This document shows, piece after piece, positions 16,338 through 24,426 of a stretch of 64,000 nucleotides of DNA; the stretch's first letter is position 1, and every line of letters begins with the position of its first letter. Where the stretch lies: assembly GCA_937892525.1 (NCBI GenBank), contig CALAEV010000033.1, forward strand, positions 5,098 to 69,097. The letters run 5' to 3'. The translations under genes were made by a program, and so were the position numbers. The DNA comes from an uncultured Clostridia bacterium (GTDB lineage Bacteria > Bacillota > Clostridia > Oscillospirales > Acutalibacteraceae). The notes beneath the pieces were generated by a model, which did no database searches, was not told the DNA's origin, and worked only from the letters and a program-made list of their open reading frames with translations.

Positions 16338-18821
16338 ATGACACAATTTAATATTACAGGTATGAGTTGTGCTGCTTGTGTTGCACGAGTTGAAAAGGCA
16401 GTCAATTCTGTTGATGGCGTAAACTCTTGCTCTGTCAGTCTGCTTACTAATGCAATGGGTGTTGAGGGCTCTGCCGATTCAAATGCCATAATAAAAGCAG
16501 TTGAAAATGCAGGTTACGGTGCAACTCTTACAGACAGCAAAAATACACCGTCAAAGTCAAACGATGACGACACACTAAAAGACACAGAAACACCAAAACT
16601 AAAAAAACGACTTGTGGTATCTTTAGGCTTTTTGGCAGTTTTAATGTATATCTCAATGGGGCATGTAATGTGGGGTTGGTATTTGCCTGAAATTCTTGCA
16701 ACAAACCCACTTGCAATAGCACTTTTGGAATTGCTTTTAACAATTATTGTTATGATAATTAACCAAAAGTTCTTTATAAACGGATTTAAAGGCCTTTTGC
16801 ATAAATCACCTAATATGGATACTCTTGTAGCCCTTGGCTCAGGTGCATCATTTGTGTATAGTACTTATGTGCTTTTCAAAATGACAGCAGATGTTGGAAT
16901 GGCTCACCATTATCTGCACGAGTTCTATTTTGAATCTGCTGCAATGATTTTAACGCTCATAACAGTAGGCAAAATGCTTGAGGCTCGTTCAAAGGGTAAA
17001 ACAACAGATGCACTTAAATCTTTAATGAAATTAGCACCAAAAACTGCAACCATTTTTATTGATGGCGTTGAAACTGAAGTGCCAATTGAACAAGTCAAAA
17101 AAGGCGATGTTTTTGTTGTCCGTCCAGGTGAGCAGATTTCAGTTGATGGTGTTATTCTTGAAGGCCACACTGCAGTTGAAGAGTCTGCACTTACAGGTGA
17201 AAGCATTCCTGTTGATAAAAATATAGGGGACAGAGTTTCAGGTGGAACAATAAATCAGTCAGGATTTATTAAATGTGAAGCTTTGCGCGTTGGTGAAGAT
17301 ACAACCCTTTCACAGATTATTAAAATGGTAAGTGACGCCGCCACAACAAAAGCACCAATCGCAAAAATTGCTGATAAGGTTTCAGGTGTATTTGTGCCTG
17401 TGGTTATCACAATTGCTGTTATTACAATTATTGGTTGGTTGATTGGTGGGCAGAGTATAGGTTTTGCCCTTGCTCGTGGTATTTCAGTACTTGTAATTAG
17501 TTGCCCTTGCGCTTTAGGACTTGCAACACCTGTTGCTATTATGGTCGGTAATGGTGTGGGCGCTAAAAACGGTATTCTTTTCAAAACTGCAGTTTCCCTT
17601 GAAGAAACAGGTAGAGTGAGTACAGTAGTTCTTGATAAAACAGGTACAATTACTGAGGGTAAACCCAAAGTTACCGATATAATTCCAATAAACATAAGTG
17701 AAAAAGAACTTTTAAGTTTCGCTTATTCACTTGAAATAAAAAGTGAGCATCCATTAGCAAAAGCAATCGTTGAAAAAGGAAATGAACTGAATATTAGTGC
17801 AACTGAAATTGAAAATTTCACTTCTCTTGCAGGTAACGGAGTAAAAGCCCAATTAAACGGCAAAACCATTTATGGTGGTAGCCTTAAATTTATAAGTGAA
17901 CAGATTACACTTACAGAAGAAACAGTTAAAAAAGTCGAAACTCTTGCAGAAAATGGCAAAACACCATTACTTTTCAGCATTGACAACAAACTTTTGGGCA
18001 TAATAGCAGTAGCCGATACTATAAAAGAAGATAGTCCAAAAGCAATTAAAGAATTACAGAATATGGGAATTCGCGTTGTTATGCTTACAGGGGATAACGA
18101 AAAAACTGCCAATGCAATTGGTGCACAGGCAGGTGTTGACCAGATTGTTGCAGGGGTACTCCCTGATGGTAAAGAGAAGGTTATTCGTACCCTTAAAGAT
18201 AAAGGCAAGGTTATGATGGTGGGCGACGGCATTAACGATGCACCAGCACTTACACGTGCTGATATGGGTGTTGCAATAGGTGCTGGCACAGATGTTGCTA
18301 TTGAGTCTGCTGACATTGTACTTATGAATAGTAAACTTTCAGATGTACCGGCAGCAATCCGTTTAAGCCGCGCAACACTTAAAAACATTCACGAAAATCT
18401 TTTCTGGGCATTCTTCTATAATGCAATCGGAATTCCACTTGCTGCAGGTTTATTTATAAATCTTTTCGGTTGGGAGCTCAATCCAATGTTTGGTGCAGCA
18501 GCAATGAGTTTGTCGTCATTCTGCGTTGTGTCAAATGCGTTACGCTTGAATTTTAAAGACATTCACAACAATAAAAAAGATAAAAAAATTAAATTCAGAT
18601 ATAAGGAGAAACAACCTATGCAAATCACAATGAAAATCGAAGGTATGATGTGTCCACACTGTGAAGCACACGTAAAAAAAGCACTTGAGGGTGTAGCAGA
18701 AGTTAGAGAGGCAATCGTAAGCCATAAAGACGGCACAGCAATAGTAACTCTTGACGCAGATGCAGCACCTGTAACTCTCAAAAAAGCAGTTGAAGAGCAA
18801 GGCTACAAAGTAATTGAATAA
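16338..18821 (+). CDS. copA: Copper-exporting P1B-type ATPase fused to a C-terminal CopZ-like domain
   Basis: An 827-residue Cu(I) exporter. An N-terminal heavy-metal domain has GMSCAAC (Cys11 and Cys14). Eight membrane segments follow, with the TGES actuator motif (LTGESIPVDK), the transport site CPC at 389-391, the phosphorylation site DKTGT (Asp433), the SEHPLA motif and the GDGINDAPAL hinge. Unusually, the reading frame continues through a short Lys-rich linker (FKDIHNNKKDKKIKFRYKEK in part) into a second heavy-metal domain at residues 761-827 with CPHC at 772-775. That domain looks like a free-standing CopZ chaperone. An internal ribosome site precedes its Met761. Control is by CsoR. Confidence 0.94.
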   Translation: MTQFNITGMSCAACVARVEKAVNSVDGVNSCSVSLLTNAMGVEGSADSNAIIKAVENAGYGATLTDSKNTPSKSNDDDTLKDTETPKLKKRLVVSLGFLAVLMYISMGHVMWGWYLPEILATNPLAIALLELLLTIIVMIINQKFFINGFKGLLHKSPNMDTLVALGSGASFVYSTYVLFKMTADVGMAHHYLHEFYFESAAMILTLITVGKMLEARSKGKTTDALKSLMKLAPKTATIFIDGVETEVPIEQVKKGDVFVVRPGEQISVDGVILEGHTAVEESALTGESIPVDKNIGDRVSGGTINQSGFIKCEALRVGEDTTLSQIIKMVSDAATTKAPIAKIADKVSGVFVPVVITIAVITIIGWLIGGQSIGFALARGISVLVISCPCALGLATPVAIMVGNGVGAKNGILFKTAVSLEETGRVSTVVLDKTGTITEGKPKVTDIIPINISEKELLSFAYSLEIKSEHPLAKAIVEKGNELNISATEIENFTSLAGNGVKAQLNGKTIYGGSLKFISEQITLTEETVKKVETLAENGKTPLLFSIDNKLLGIIAVADTIKEDSPKAIKELQNMGIRVVMLTGDNEKTANAIGAQAGVDQIVAGVLPDGKEKVIRTLKDKGKVMMVGDGINDAPALTRADMGVAIGAGTDVAIESADIVLMNSKLSDVPAAIRLSRATLKNIHENLFWAFFYNAIGIPLAAGLFINLFGWELNPMFGAAAMSLSSFCVVSNALRLNFKDIHNNKKDKKIKFRYKEKQPMQITMKIEGMMCPHCEAHVKKALEGVAEVREAIVSHKDGTAIVTLDADAAPVTLKKAVEEQGYKVIE
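18603..18620 (+). promoter_or_regulatory. Internal ribosome site that could start a separate CopZ-like protein
   Basis: AAGGAG at 18603-18608 is followed nine bases later by ATG 18618-18620, in frame with copA. Initiation here would give a 67-residue heavy-metal chaperone in addition to the fused form. Confidence 0.55.
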
Positions 18822-18894
18822 ATAAAACTTGATTCTTTTCCCACAATACTGCGTGTCATTCGGCTCGCAGTATTTTTATACAGCTTCGCCTTTG

Positions 18895-18914
18895 ACACAT
18901 TGTCTTGCGAAAAA
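18895..18914 (+). repeat. Short dispersed repeat, copy 2
   Basis: ACACATTGTCTTGC (18895-18908) followed by an A-run, matching the element at 8852. Confidence 0.5.
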
Positions 18915-18959
18915 ATAATTCAAGTTTAGTTGGTAGGCTAGCTCTTAGCCTTTGCAAAA

Positions 18960-18992
18960 AAATAGGCTCCCCTGACAAGGGGGAGCCTATTT
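18960..18992. terminator. Bidirectional terminator between copA and the M18 gene
   Basis: Arms AAATAGGCTCCCC (18960-18972) and GGGGAGCCTATTT (18980-18992), flanked by A-rich and T-rich sequence, between convergent genes. Confidence 0.85.
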
Positions 18993-19010
18993 ATGATATT
19001 ATTAGGGTTT

Positions 19011-20402
19011 TTATTTCTGTTCAAAGAATGATTTGAATGCACGGTATGCCATATAAACGTCAAGTTTTGAAACAACCTCAAGTGGTGCGTGCATCGAAAG
19101 TACCGGCACACCAAGGTCAATTGTATCAATGTCAAGATTAGCAACATACATAGCAACTGTGCCACCACCACCTGCGTCAACCTTACCAAGCTCGCCAATC
19201 TGCCATACAACATTGTTTTCGTTGAGCATTCTACGGATTTTGCCCATATATTCAGCAGACGCGTCAGAAGTGCCACTCTTACCACGAGAACCGGTATATT
19301 TTGTAATAACAACACCGTTGTTTACATATGAGCAGTTCTTTCTCTCACTAACTTCTGGGAAAGTTGGGTCAAAAGCAGCGTTAACATCAGCAGAAAGACA
19401 TTCTGATTTTGACATTACTCGCCATGGTTCACCACCACCCATTTTCGCTAAGTCAGAAATGAAGTATTTCATATATGATGAATTAAGACCTGTGTTGCCG
19501 TCAGAACCGATTTCTTCTTTATCAGTAAGAACTGTAAGACAAGTGTATTGAGGATTTTCCACATTGAAAATTGCCTGCGCAGCAGGGTATGCGCATACTT
19601 TGTCGTCGTGTCCGTAAGCACCGATTAAACTTCTGTCAAGACCAATATCACGTGCCTTAAAGGCAGGAACAAGTTCAAGTTCAGCACTTAAGAAGTCGCC
19701 TTCAGTAATACCATATTTTTCGTTAAGAATTTTAATAATGTTAAGTTTAACCTTGTCAGCACCCTCGTCTTTTGAGAAAGGACGGCTACCTATAAGAATG
19801 TTGAGTTGTTCGCCTTTGATACCCTCACTCATTGTCTGCTTCATTTGTTCTTGAGCCAGGTGTGGAAGTAAGTCAGTAACTACAAATTGTGGGTCGTTAT
19901 CGTCTTCGCCGATTGTAACTTTTACACTTTCTCCGTTTGCTTTAACAACAACACCGTGAAGGGCGAGTGGAATTGCAGTCCATTGGTATTTCTTAATTCC
20001 ACCGTAGTAGTGAGTTTTGAAATATGCTAGTGAAGAATCCTCATAAAGTGGATTTGGTTTAAGGTCAAGGCGAGGTGAGTCAATATGAGCAGCAGATATT
20101 TTTACACCCTCGCTAATATCTTTTTTACCCATAACACAAAGAATAATTGCCTTGCCACGATTATTAAAATAAACTTTATCGCCTGCATTGTATTTCTTTG
20201 TGTTGTCAAATTCTGTGTAGCCAAGTTTTTCTGCCTCTTTTACGAAAAACTCAACAGATTCACGTTCGATTTTTGCTTCGTCAAGATACTTTTTATAGCC
20301 CTCACAGAAATCGTCGGCAGCCTTTACGACTGCATCGTCAACTGTTTCCATAGCGTGTTTTGGCTCATAAAAAAGTTCTTTTTTCATTTCGTTTAAGTCC
20401 AT
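19011..20402 (-). CDS. M18-family aminopeptidase
   Basis: A 463-residue zinc aminopeptidase of family M18 (aspartyl aminopeptidase type). Family motifs include SAAHIDSPRLDLKP (metal-binding His and Asp), LTDKEEIGSDGNTG (catalytic Glu pair), GRKNCSYV-like and SGTSDASAEYMG near the C-terminus, and HAPLEVVSKLDV with a final metal His. It removes N-terminal residues from peptides in the cytoplasm. The ATG at 20402 follows AAAGGAGAAG; a TTG six codons upstream has no ribosome site. It is the last gene of the run DUF951-prfA-tsaC-coaE-M18. Confidence 0.92.
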   Translation of the reverse strand: MDLNEMKKELFYEPKHAMETVDDAVVKAADDFCEGYKKYLDEAKIERESVEFFVKEAEKLGYTEFDNTKKYNAGDKVYFNNRGKAIILCVMGKKDISEGVKISAAHIDSPRLDLKPNPLYEDSSLAYFKTHYYGGIKKYQWTAIPLALHGVVVKANGESVKVTIGEDDNDPQFVVTDLLPHLAQEQMKQTMSEGIKGEQLNILIGSRPFSKDEGADKVKLNIIKILNEKYGITEGDFLSAELELVPAFKARDIGLDRSLIGAYGHDDKVCAYPAAQAIFNVENPQYTCLTVLTDKEEIGSDGNTGLNSSYMKYFISDLAKMGGGEPWRVMSKSECLSADVNAAFDPTFPEVSERKNCSYVNNGVVITKYTGSRGKSGTSDASAEYMGKIRRMLNENNVVWQIGELGKVDAGGGGTVAMYVANLDIDTIDLGVPVLSMHAPLEVVSKLDVYMAYRAFKSFFEQK

Positions 20403-20429
20403 AATATCTTCTCCTTTCAAAAGGTCAAT

Positions 20430-21020
20430 TTATAATTGAATTTGTGCCACAATGGGACGAATTTCTACATTTATATCGTATGGTGGGTAATTCCACAATA
20501 CAAAATCAGCACGAGATGTGAAAAAACTCTCATCTTTCTGTGCGTTTATGCGTTCAAGTGCTTTTTCTTCTGTAATATTGTCACGTTTCATAATGCGTTC
20601 CAGTCGTATTTCCTTTGGCGCAATTACTGTAACATTAAAATCGCAAAGCGAGTCTAAACCACTTTCAAAAAGCGCAATAGCATCAATGATTATGCCACGA
20701 TACCCTACTTCTTCCATATCTTTAATAATAGATTTAATTTCTTCAATCACGGCAGGGTGGGTAATCTCATTTAACGCATTTGTGCTTTCTTTATCTGCAA
20801 AAGCACGAGAGGCGAGCAACGGACGATTTGTAGTACCGTCAGCGTTTATAACATCTGTACCAAAATGCTCTTTTAATTTATTTTTGACATTTACATTGTT
20901 GTTTATAACTTCACGAGCAACTTTATCTGCGTCAATATGATAACAGCCATAAGCCATCAACTTTTGTGCAACGGTACTTTTTCCTGCACCAGTAAGACCA
21001 GTAAGACCAATAATTTTCAT
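20430..21020 (-). CDS. coaE: Dephospho-CoA kinase
   Basis: A 196-residue kinase for the last step of coenzyme A synthesis. The P-loop GLTGLTGAGKSTVAQKL (about 5-21) and the IDADKVARE segment (substrate Asp) are present, with LFESGLDSLCD and the R-rich lid region (RLERIMKRDNITEEKALERI) following. The start codon overlaps the tsaC stop by one base, and AAGGTGAT precedes it, indicating coupled translation. Length is typical for the family. Confidence 0.95.
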   Translation of the reverse strand: MKIIGLTGLTGAGKSTVAQKLMAYGCYHIDADKVAREVINNNVNVKNKLKEHFGTDVINADGTTNRPLLASRAFADKESTNALNEITHPAVIEEIKSIIKDMEEVGYRGIIIDAIALFESGLDSLCDFNVTVIAPKEIRLERIMKRDNITEEKALERINAQKDESFFTSRADFVLWNYPPYDINVEIRPIVAQIQL

Positions 21021-22039
21021 TATATCACCTTTATTTTAAAGCCAGCAGCTCTTATGAGTCTGTTATAAACTGCCAATCCCATACCTTTTGTATCAGGGCA
21101 ACGGGCATAAACTTTTTTAGCGCCCATTTCGTCTAATTCGCGAAGTGCATCAAAAAGACGGGCAGATTGACTATAACCGTCATTTTTATCGCCGTATGTA
21201 ACTGACGGACAGTTGAGCTTTTCGTTTTCGCCGTCAAAACAAAGGCAAGTAATATTTTCTTCATTTTCGCAAAGATTTTTAAAGGTTTCAAAATTACTTT
21301 TGATTATTGTAATATCGGCGCTTGGTGCATAATGCTTGTATTTCATACCAGGGGAGGCCGCAACTGCACCTTCTTCAAGTCTATTAAGCACAGCGTCATC
21401 AACTACAATTTCACCTATAAGAGCAGTCATTTCTTCAAGTGTTACACCACCTGGACGAAGAAGTCTTGGTGGCTCCTCTGCAAAAGAAATAACAGTTGAT
21501 TCAACACCGATTTCACAGTTTCCACCATCAATAATAAGTGGAATTCTACCGTTCATATCGTCAAAAACATATTTTGCATTTGTAGGGCTAGGACTTCCTG
21601 AAAGATTTGCCGATGGTGCTGCAAGAGGTAAACCACAACTCTCAATAATTGCCCTCGCATAATCACTTTTTGGCATACGGATAGCAACTGTGTCTAAATT
21701 TCCTGAAACAACATCTGAAACCTTGTCGCTCTTTTTCATAATCATTGTAAGAGGTGCAGGCCAAAATGCATCTGCCATAACCTTGACTTTTTCAGGAATT
21801 TCTTCAACCAAAGGCGCTAAATCTTCAAACTTTGCAATGTGTACAATAAGTGGATTGTCACTTGGTCTGCCTTTTGCAACGAAAATTTTTTTAACTGCAT
21901 CTTCGTCGAGTGCGTTTGCAGCAAGTCCGTAAACGGTTTCAGTAGGAATACCTACAACTTCACCGTTTTTAAGAAGCTTTGCAGATTCCTCTAATGCTTT
22001 TTCATATTCAGTTGTAATGTTAATTACTACTGTTTTCAT
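21020..22039 (-). CDS. tsaC: L-threonylcarbamoyladenylate synthase (Sua5 type)
   Basis: A 339-residue enzyme that makes threonylcarbamoyl-AMP for the universal t6A37 modification of tRNA. The YrdC-like domain covers about residues 10-205 (GIPTETVYGLAANA, KGRPSDNPL, PLAAPSANLSGSPSPT), and the extra C-terminal Sua5 domain follows (ASPGMKYKHYAP linker, about 230-242). It sits between prfA and coaE with single-base or few-base spacing, in an order common in Firmicutes. Confidence 0.94.
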   Translation of the reverse strand: MKTVVINITTEYEKALEESAKLLKNGEVVGIPTETVYGLAANALDEDAVKKIFVAKGRPSDNPLIVHIAKFEDLAPLVEEIPEKVKVMADAFWPAPLTMIMKKSDKVSDVVSGNLDTVAIRMPKSDYARAIIESCGLPLAAPSANLSGSPSPTNAKYVFDDMNGRIPLIIDGGNCEIGVESTVISFAEEPPRLLRPGGVTLEEMTALIGEIVVDDAVLNRLEEGAVAASPGMKYKHYAPSADITIIKSNFETFKNLCENEENITCLCFDGENEKLNCPSVTYGDKNDGYSQSARLFDALRELDEMGAKKVYARCPDTKGMGLAVYNRLIRAAGFKIKVI

Positions 22040-22045
22040 AACTTT

Positions 22046-23116
22046 TTACTCGTTTGCTTTTAATTTTTCTGCAGTATCTGCAGTTATGAGTGCATCAATG
22101 ATTTCATCAAGGTCACCATTCATAATCTGCTCAATTTTGTAAAGTGTAAGACCGATTCTGTGGTCACTTACTCTGCCTTGGGGGAAGTTGTAAGTTCTAA
22201 TTCGTTCACTGCGGTCACCGGTACCAACCTGACTCTTTCTTTGTCCTGCAATTTCAGCGTCGTGCTTTGCTTGCTCAATTTCAAGAAGTCGTGAACGAAG
22301 AACTTTAAGCGCCTTGTCTTTGTTTTTGTGCTGACTTCTTTCGTCCTGACACTCAACTACCATGCCGGTAGGCAAGTGAGTAACACGGATAGCAGATGAA
22401 GTCTTGTTAACCTTTTGTCCACCTGCACCACTTGAACGGAAAACATCAATTTGTAATTCAGCAGGGTTTAACTCGAAGTCAACATCTTCTGCTTCAGGAA
22501 GTACTGCAACAGTAACAGTTGAAGTCTGAATTCTGCCCTGACTTTCAGTTTCAGGAACACGCTGAACTCTGTGAACACCACTTTCAAACTTAAAGCGTGA
22601 ATACGCGCCGTCACCGTCAACTGAGAAAATAACTTCCTTATAACCACCAAGTTCTGTTGGATTTTCGCTGAGGATTTCCATTTTCCAACCACGTGCTTCA
22701 GCATACATTGTGTACATTCTGAAAAGTGAGTTTGCAAAAAGAGCTGCTTCTTCGCCACCTGCACCACCACGGATTTCAATAATAACGTTTTTGTCGTCAT
22801 TAGGGTCACGAGGGAGAAGAAGAATTTTTAACTCTTCCCAACAAACATCAAGTTGCTCTTTTGCAGTTTCAAACTCTTCCTGCACCATTTCTTTGAAATC
22901 TTTATCCATGCCACCTTCGTCAAGTAACATTTTTGACTCTTCGAAGGTATCTTTATAACTCTTGTATTCACGGAACTTCTCAACGACAGGAGTTAACTGT
23001 TTTAACTCCTTCATCAACTTTGTATAGAGCTGTTGGTCACTTACAGTCTGGGGGTCACACAACTGCTCGTTGACATTTTCAAATCTTTCTTCAATACCCA
23101 ATAATTTATCAAACAT
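22046..23116 (-). CDS. prfA: Peptide chain release factor 1
   Basis: A 356-residue RF1. The peptidyl-tRNA hydrolysis motif GGQ occurs in [19 protein letters not shown] (about 225-243), and the PET-type stop-codon anticodon is visible in [14 protein letters not shown]1 reads UAA and UAG. The start codon overlaps the DUF951 gene by eight bases. Confidence 0.96.
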   Translation of the reverse strand: MFDKLLGIEERFENVNEQLCDPQTVSDQQLYTKLMKELKQLTPVVEKFREYKSYKDTFEESKMLLDEGGMDKDFKEMVQEEFETAKEQLDVCWEELKILLLPRDPNDDKNVIIEIRGGAGGEEAALFANSLFRMYTMYAEARGWKMEILSENPTELGGYKEVIFSVDGDGAYSRFKFESGVHRVQRVPETESQGRIQTSTVTVAVLPEAEDVDFELNPAELQIDVFRSSGAGGQKVNKTSSAIRVTHLPTGMVVECQDERSQHKNKDKALKVLRSRLLEIEQAKHDAEIAGQRKSQVGTGDRSERIRTYNFPQGRVSDHRIGLTLYKIEQIMNGDLDEIIDALITADTAEKLKANE

Positions 23117-23300
23117 CTTCGTTCTCCCTGATTACTTTTTTGATATTCTTTTCAATTTTTATGCGTGGTACCATAACTTCGCGTTCGCATTTAATACAAC
23201 GAATACGAAAATCCATACCTGCACGAAGCACTAAAAACTTTTTTTCTCCACAAGGATGTGGTTTTTTCATTTCTAGAATATCATTAACTCTTATGTCCAT
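23109..23300 (-). CDS. DUF951 family small protein
   Basis: A 63-residue DUF951 protein with the family pattern [27 protein letters not shown] and VMVPR. The Cys residues (CG, CIKC) suggest a small zinc-binding domain. Its function is unknown, although it is conserved in Firmicutes, often near translation genes. The ATG at 23300 follows GAGGTAG. It is the first gene of the prfA-tsaC-coaE-M18 run and is divergent from the S1-domain gene. Confidence 0.87.
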   Translation of the reverse strand: MDIRVNDILEMKKPHPCGEKKFLVLRAGMDFRIRCIKCEREVMVPRIKIEKNIKKVIRENEDV

Positions 23301-23430
23301 AAAATCTACCTCAAAACATATTACATTATATGATATCACAAATAATATAAAAATAAAATACCTTTTTTATTCTCTTTTAATGGTTTCTTTCATATTCTTT
23401 ATTATCAATTCTAAAATAAAGGTGAGATAT

Positions 23431-24354
23431 ATGAAAAAATACTATCCAGAGGGAATAATTTTTGAGAACAGAGGTAACAAAAAGGCGATGGAGTCAATCG
23501 GCAATCTGCGAGAATGCTTTTTTGCTGAAAAAATACTTGAAGGCAAAGTGACAATGTGTGACCGTGAGCATAATCTGTATGTGGATTTAGGTGTGATTAA
23601 GGGGGTTATCCCTCGCGAAGAATGTGCAATAGGTATTTCTGACGGAAGTGTGCGTGATATTGCAATAATTTCAAGAGTAAACAAGCCTGTATGCTTTAAG
23701 ATTATTGATTTTATGGATGACGAACAAGGTGTGCGTACTGCAATACTCAGTCGTCGTGCTGTGCAAGAGGAATGTATGGAAAATTACATAAATAATCTTG
23801 TGCCGGGTGACATTATCGACGCTCGTATTACCCATAACGAAACTTTCGGCTCGTTTTGTGATATAGGGTGTGGAGTTTCTGCGCTTTTACCTATTGACAG
23901 TATTTCTGTTTCTCGTATTCCACATCCAAGCGTAAGATTTTCTGTGAATACGGTAATAAAAGCAGTTGTGAAGAGTATTGACGAGTATGGCAGAGTAACC
24001 TTATCCCTTAAAGAACTTTTAGGCACATGGAAAGAAAATGCAGAAAATTTCAAAGCAGGGCAAACGGTAGGGGGAATAGTACGCTCTATTGAAAAATACG
24101 GAGTTTTTATTGAACTTAGCCCTAATCTTGCAGGTCTTGCTGAATATACAAGCGATGTACAAGAGGGAGATTCAGCAAGCGTTTATATAAAGAGTATCAA
24201 TCCAGAAAAAATGAAAATAAAACTGGCTATTGTTGACAGTTTTCCTGAAAAAAGTGGGCCTTTACCATTCAGGTATTATTATGAGGGAAACCACATTAAT
24301 AACTGGCAGTATTCACCTGAAAACTCATCTAAAATAATTGAAAGTATTTTTTAA
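23431..24354 (+). CDS. S1 RNA-binding domain protein
   Basis: A 307-residue protein with three S1-like OB folds: about 30-100 (GKVTMCDREHNLYVDLG), about 115-190 (GDIIDARITHNETFGSFCDIG) and about 205-270 (GQTVGGIVRSIEKYGVFIEL). The middle unit is closest to the classical S1 pattern. Such proteins bind RNA and may act in translation or RNA turnover, but it is shorter than ribosomal protein S1. The ATG at 23431 follows AAAGGTGAG; the longer open frame from 23140 crosses the divergent gene and is not real. It is monocistronic. Confidence 0.85.
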   Translation: MKKYYPEGIIFENRGNKKAMESIGNLRECFFAEKILEGKVTMCDREHNLYVDLGVIKGVIPREECAIGISDGSVRDIAIISRVNKPVCFKIIDFMDDEQGVRTAILSRRAVQEECMENYINNLVPGDIIDARITHNETFGSFCDIGCGVSALLPIDSISVSRIPHPSVRFSVNTVIKAVVKSIDEYGRVTLSLKELLGTWKENAENFKAGQTVGGIVRSIEKYGVFIELSPNLAGLAEYTSDVQEGDSASVYIKSINPEKMKIKLAIVDSFPEKSGPLPFRYYYEGNHINNWQYSPENSSKIIESIF

Positions 24355-24364
24355 TAAAAAAATG

Positions 24365-24393
24365 TTGTAAAAAGTAAAAAGATATGTTAGAAT
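24365..24393 (+). promoter_or_regulatory. Promoter of the lipase-like gene
   Basis: TTGTAA (24365-24370), a 17-base spacer and TAGAAT (24388-24393), 34 bases before the start codon, which has an ACGGAGGG ribosome site. Confidence 0.55.
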
Positions 24394-24426
24394 ATTCCTA
24401 GTTATATTTAATAACGGAGGGATTTT

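Noticed and set aside
17255..18388. Long minus-strand frames opposite copA
   Set aside because: These are antisense to strongly conserved P-type ATPase motifs and show no start signals.
23140..23430. N-terminal extension of the S1-domain gene
   Set aside because: The open frame runs antisense through the DUF951 gene and its upstream region. A good ribosome site is present only at 23431.
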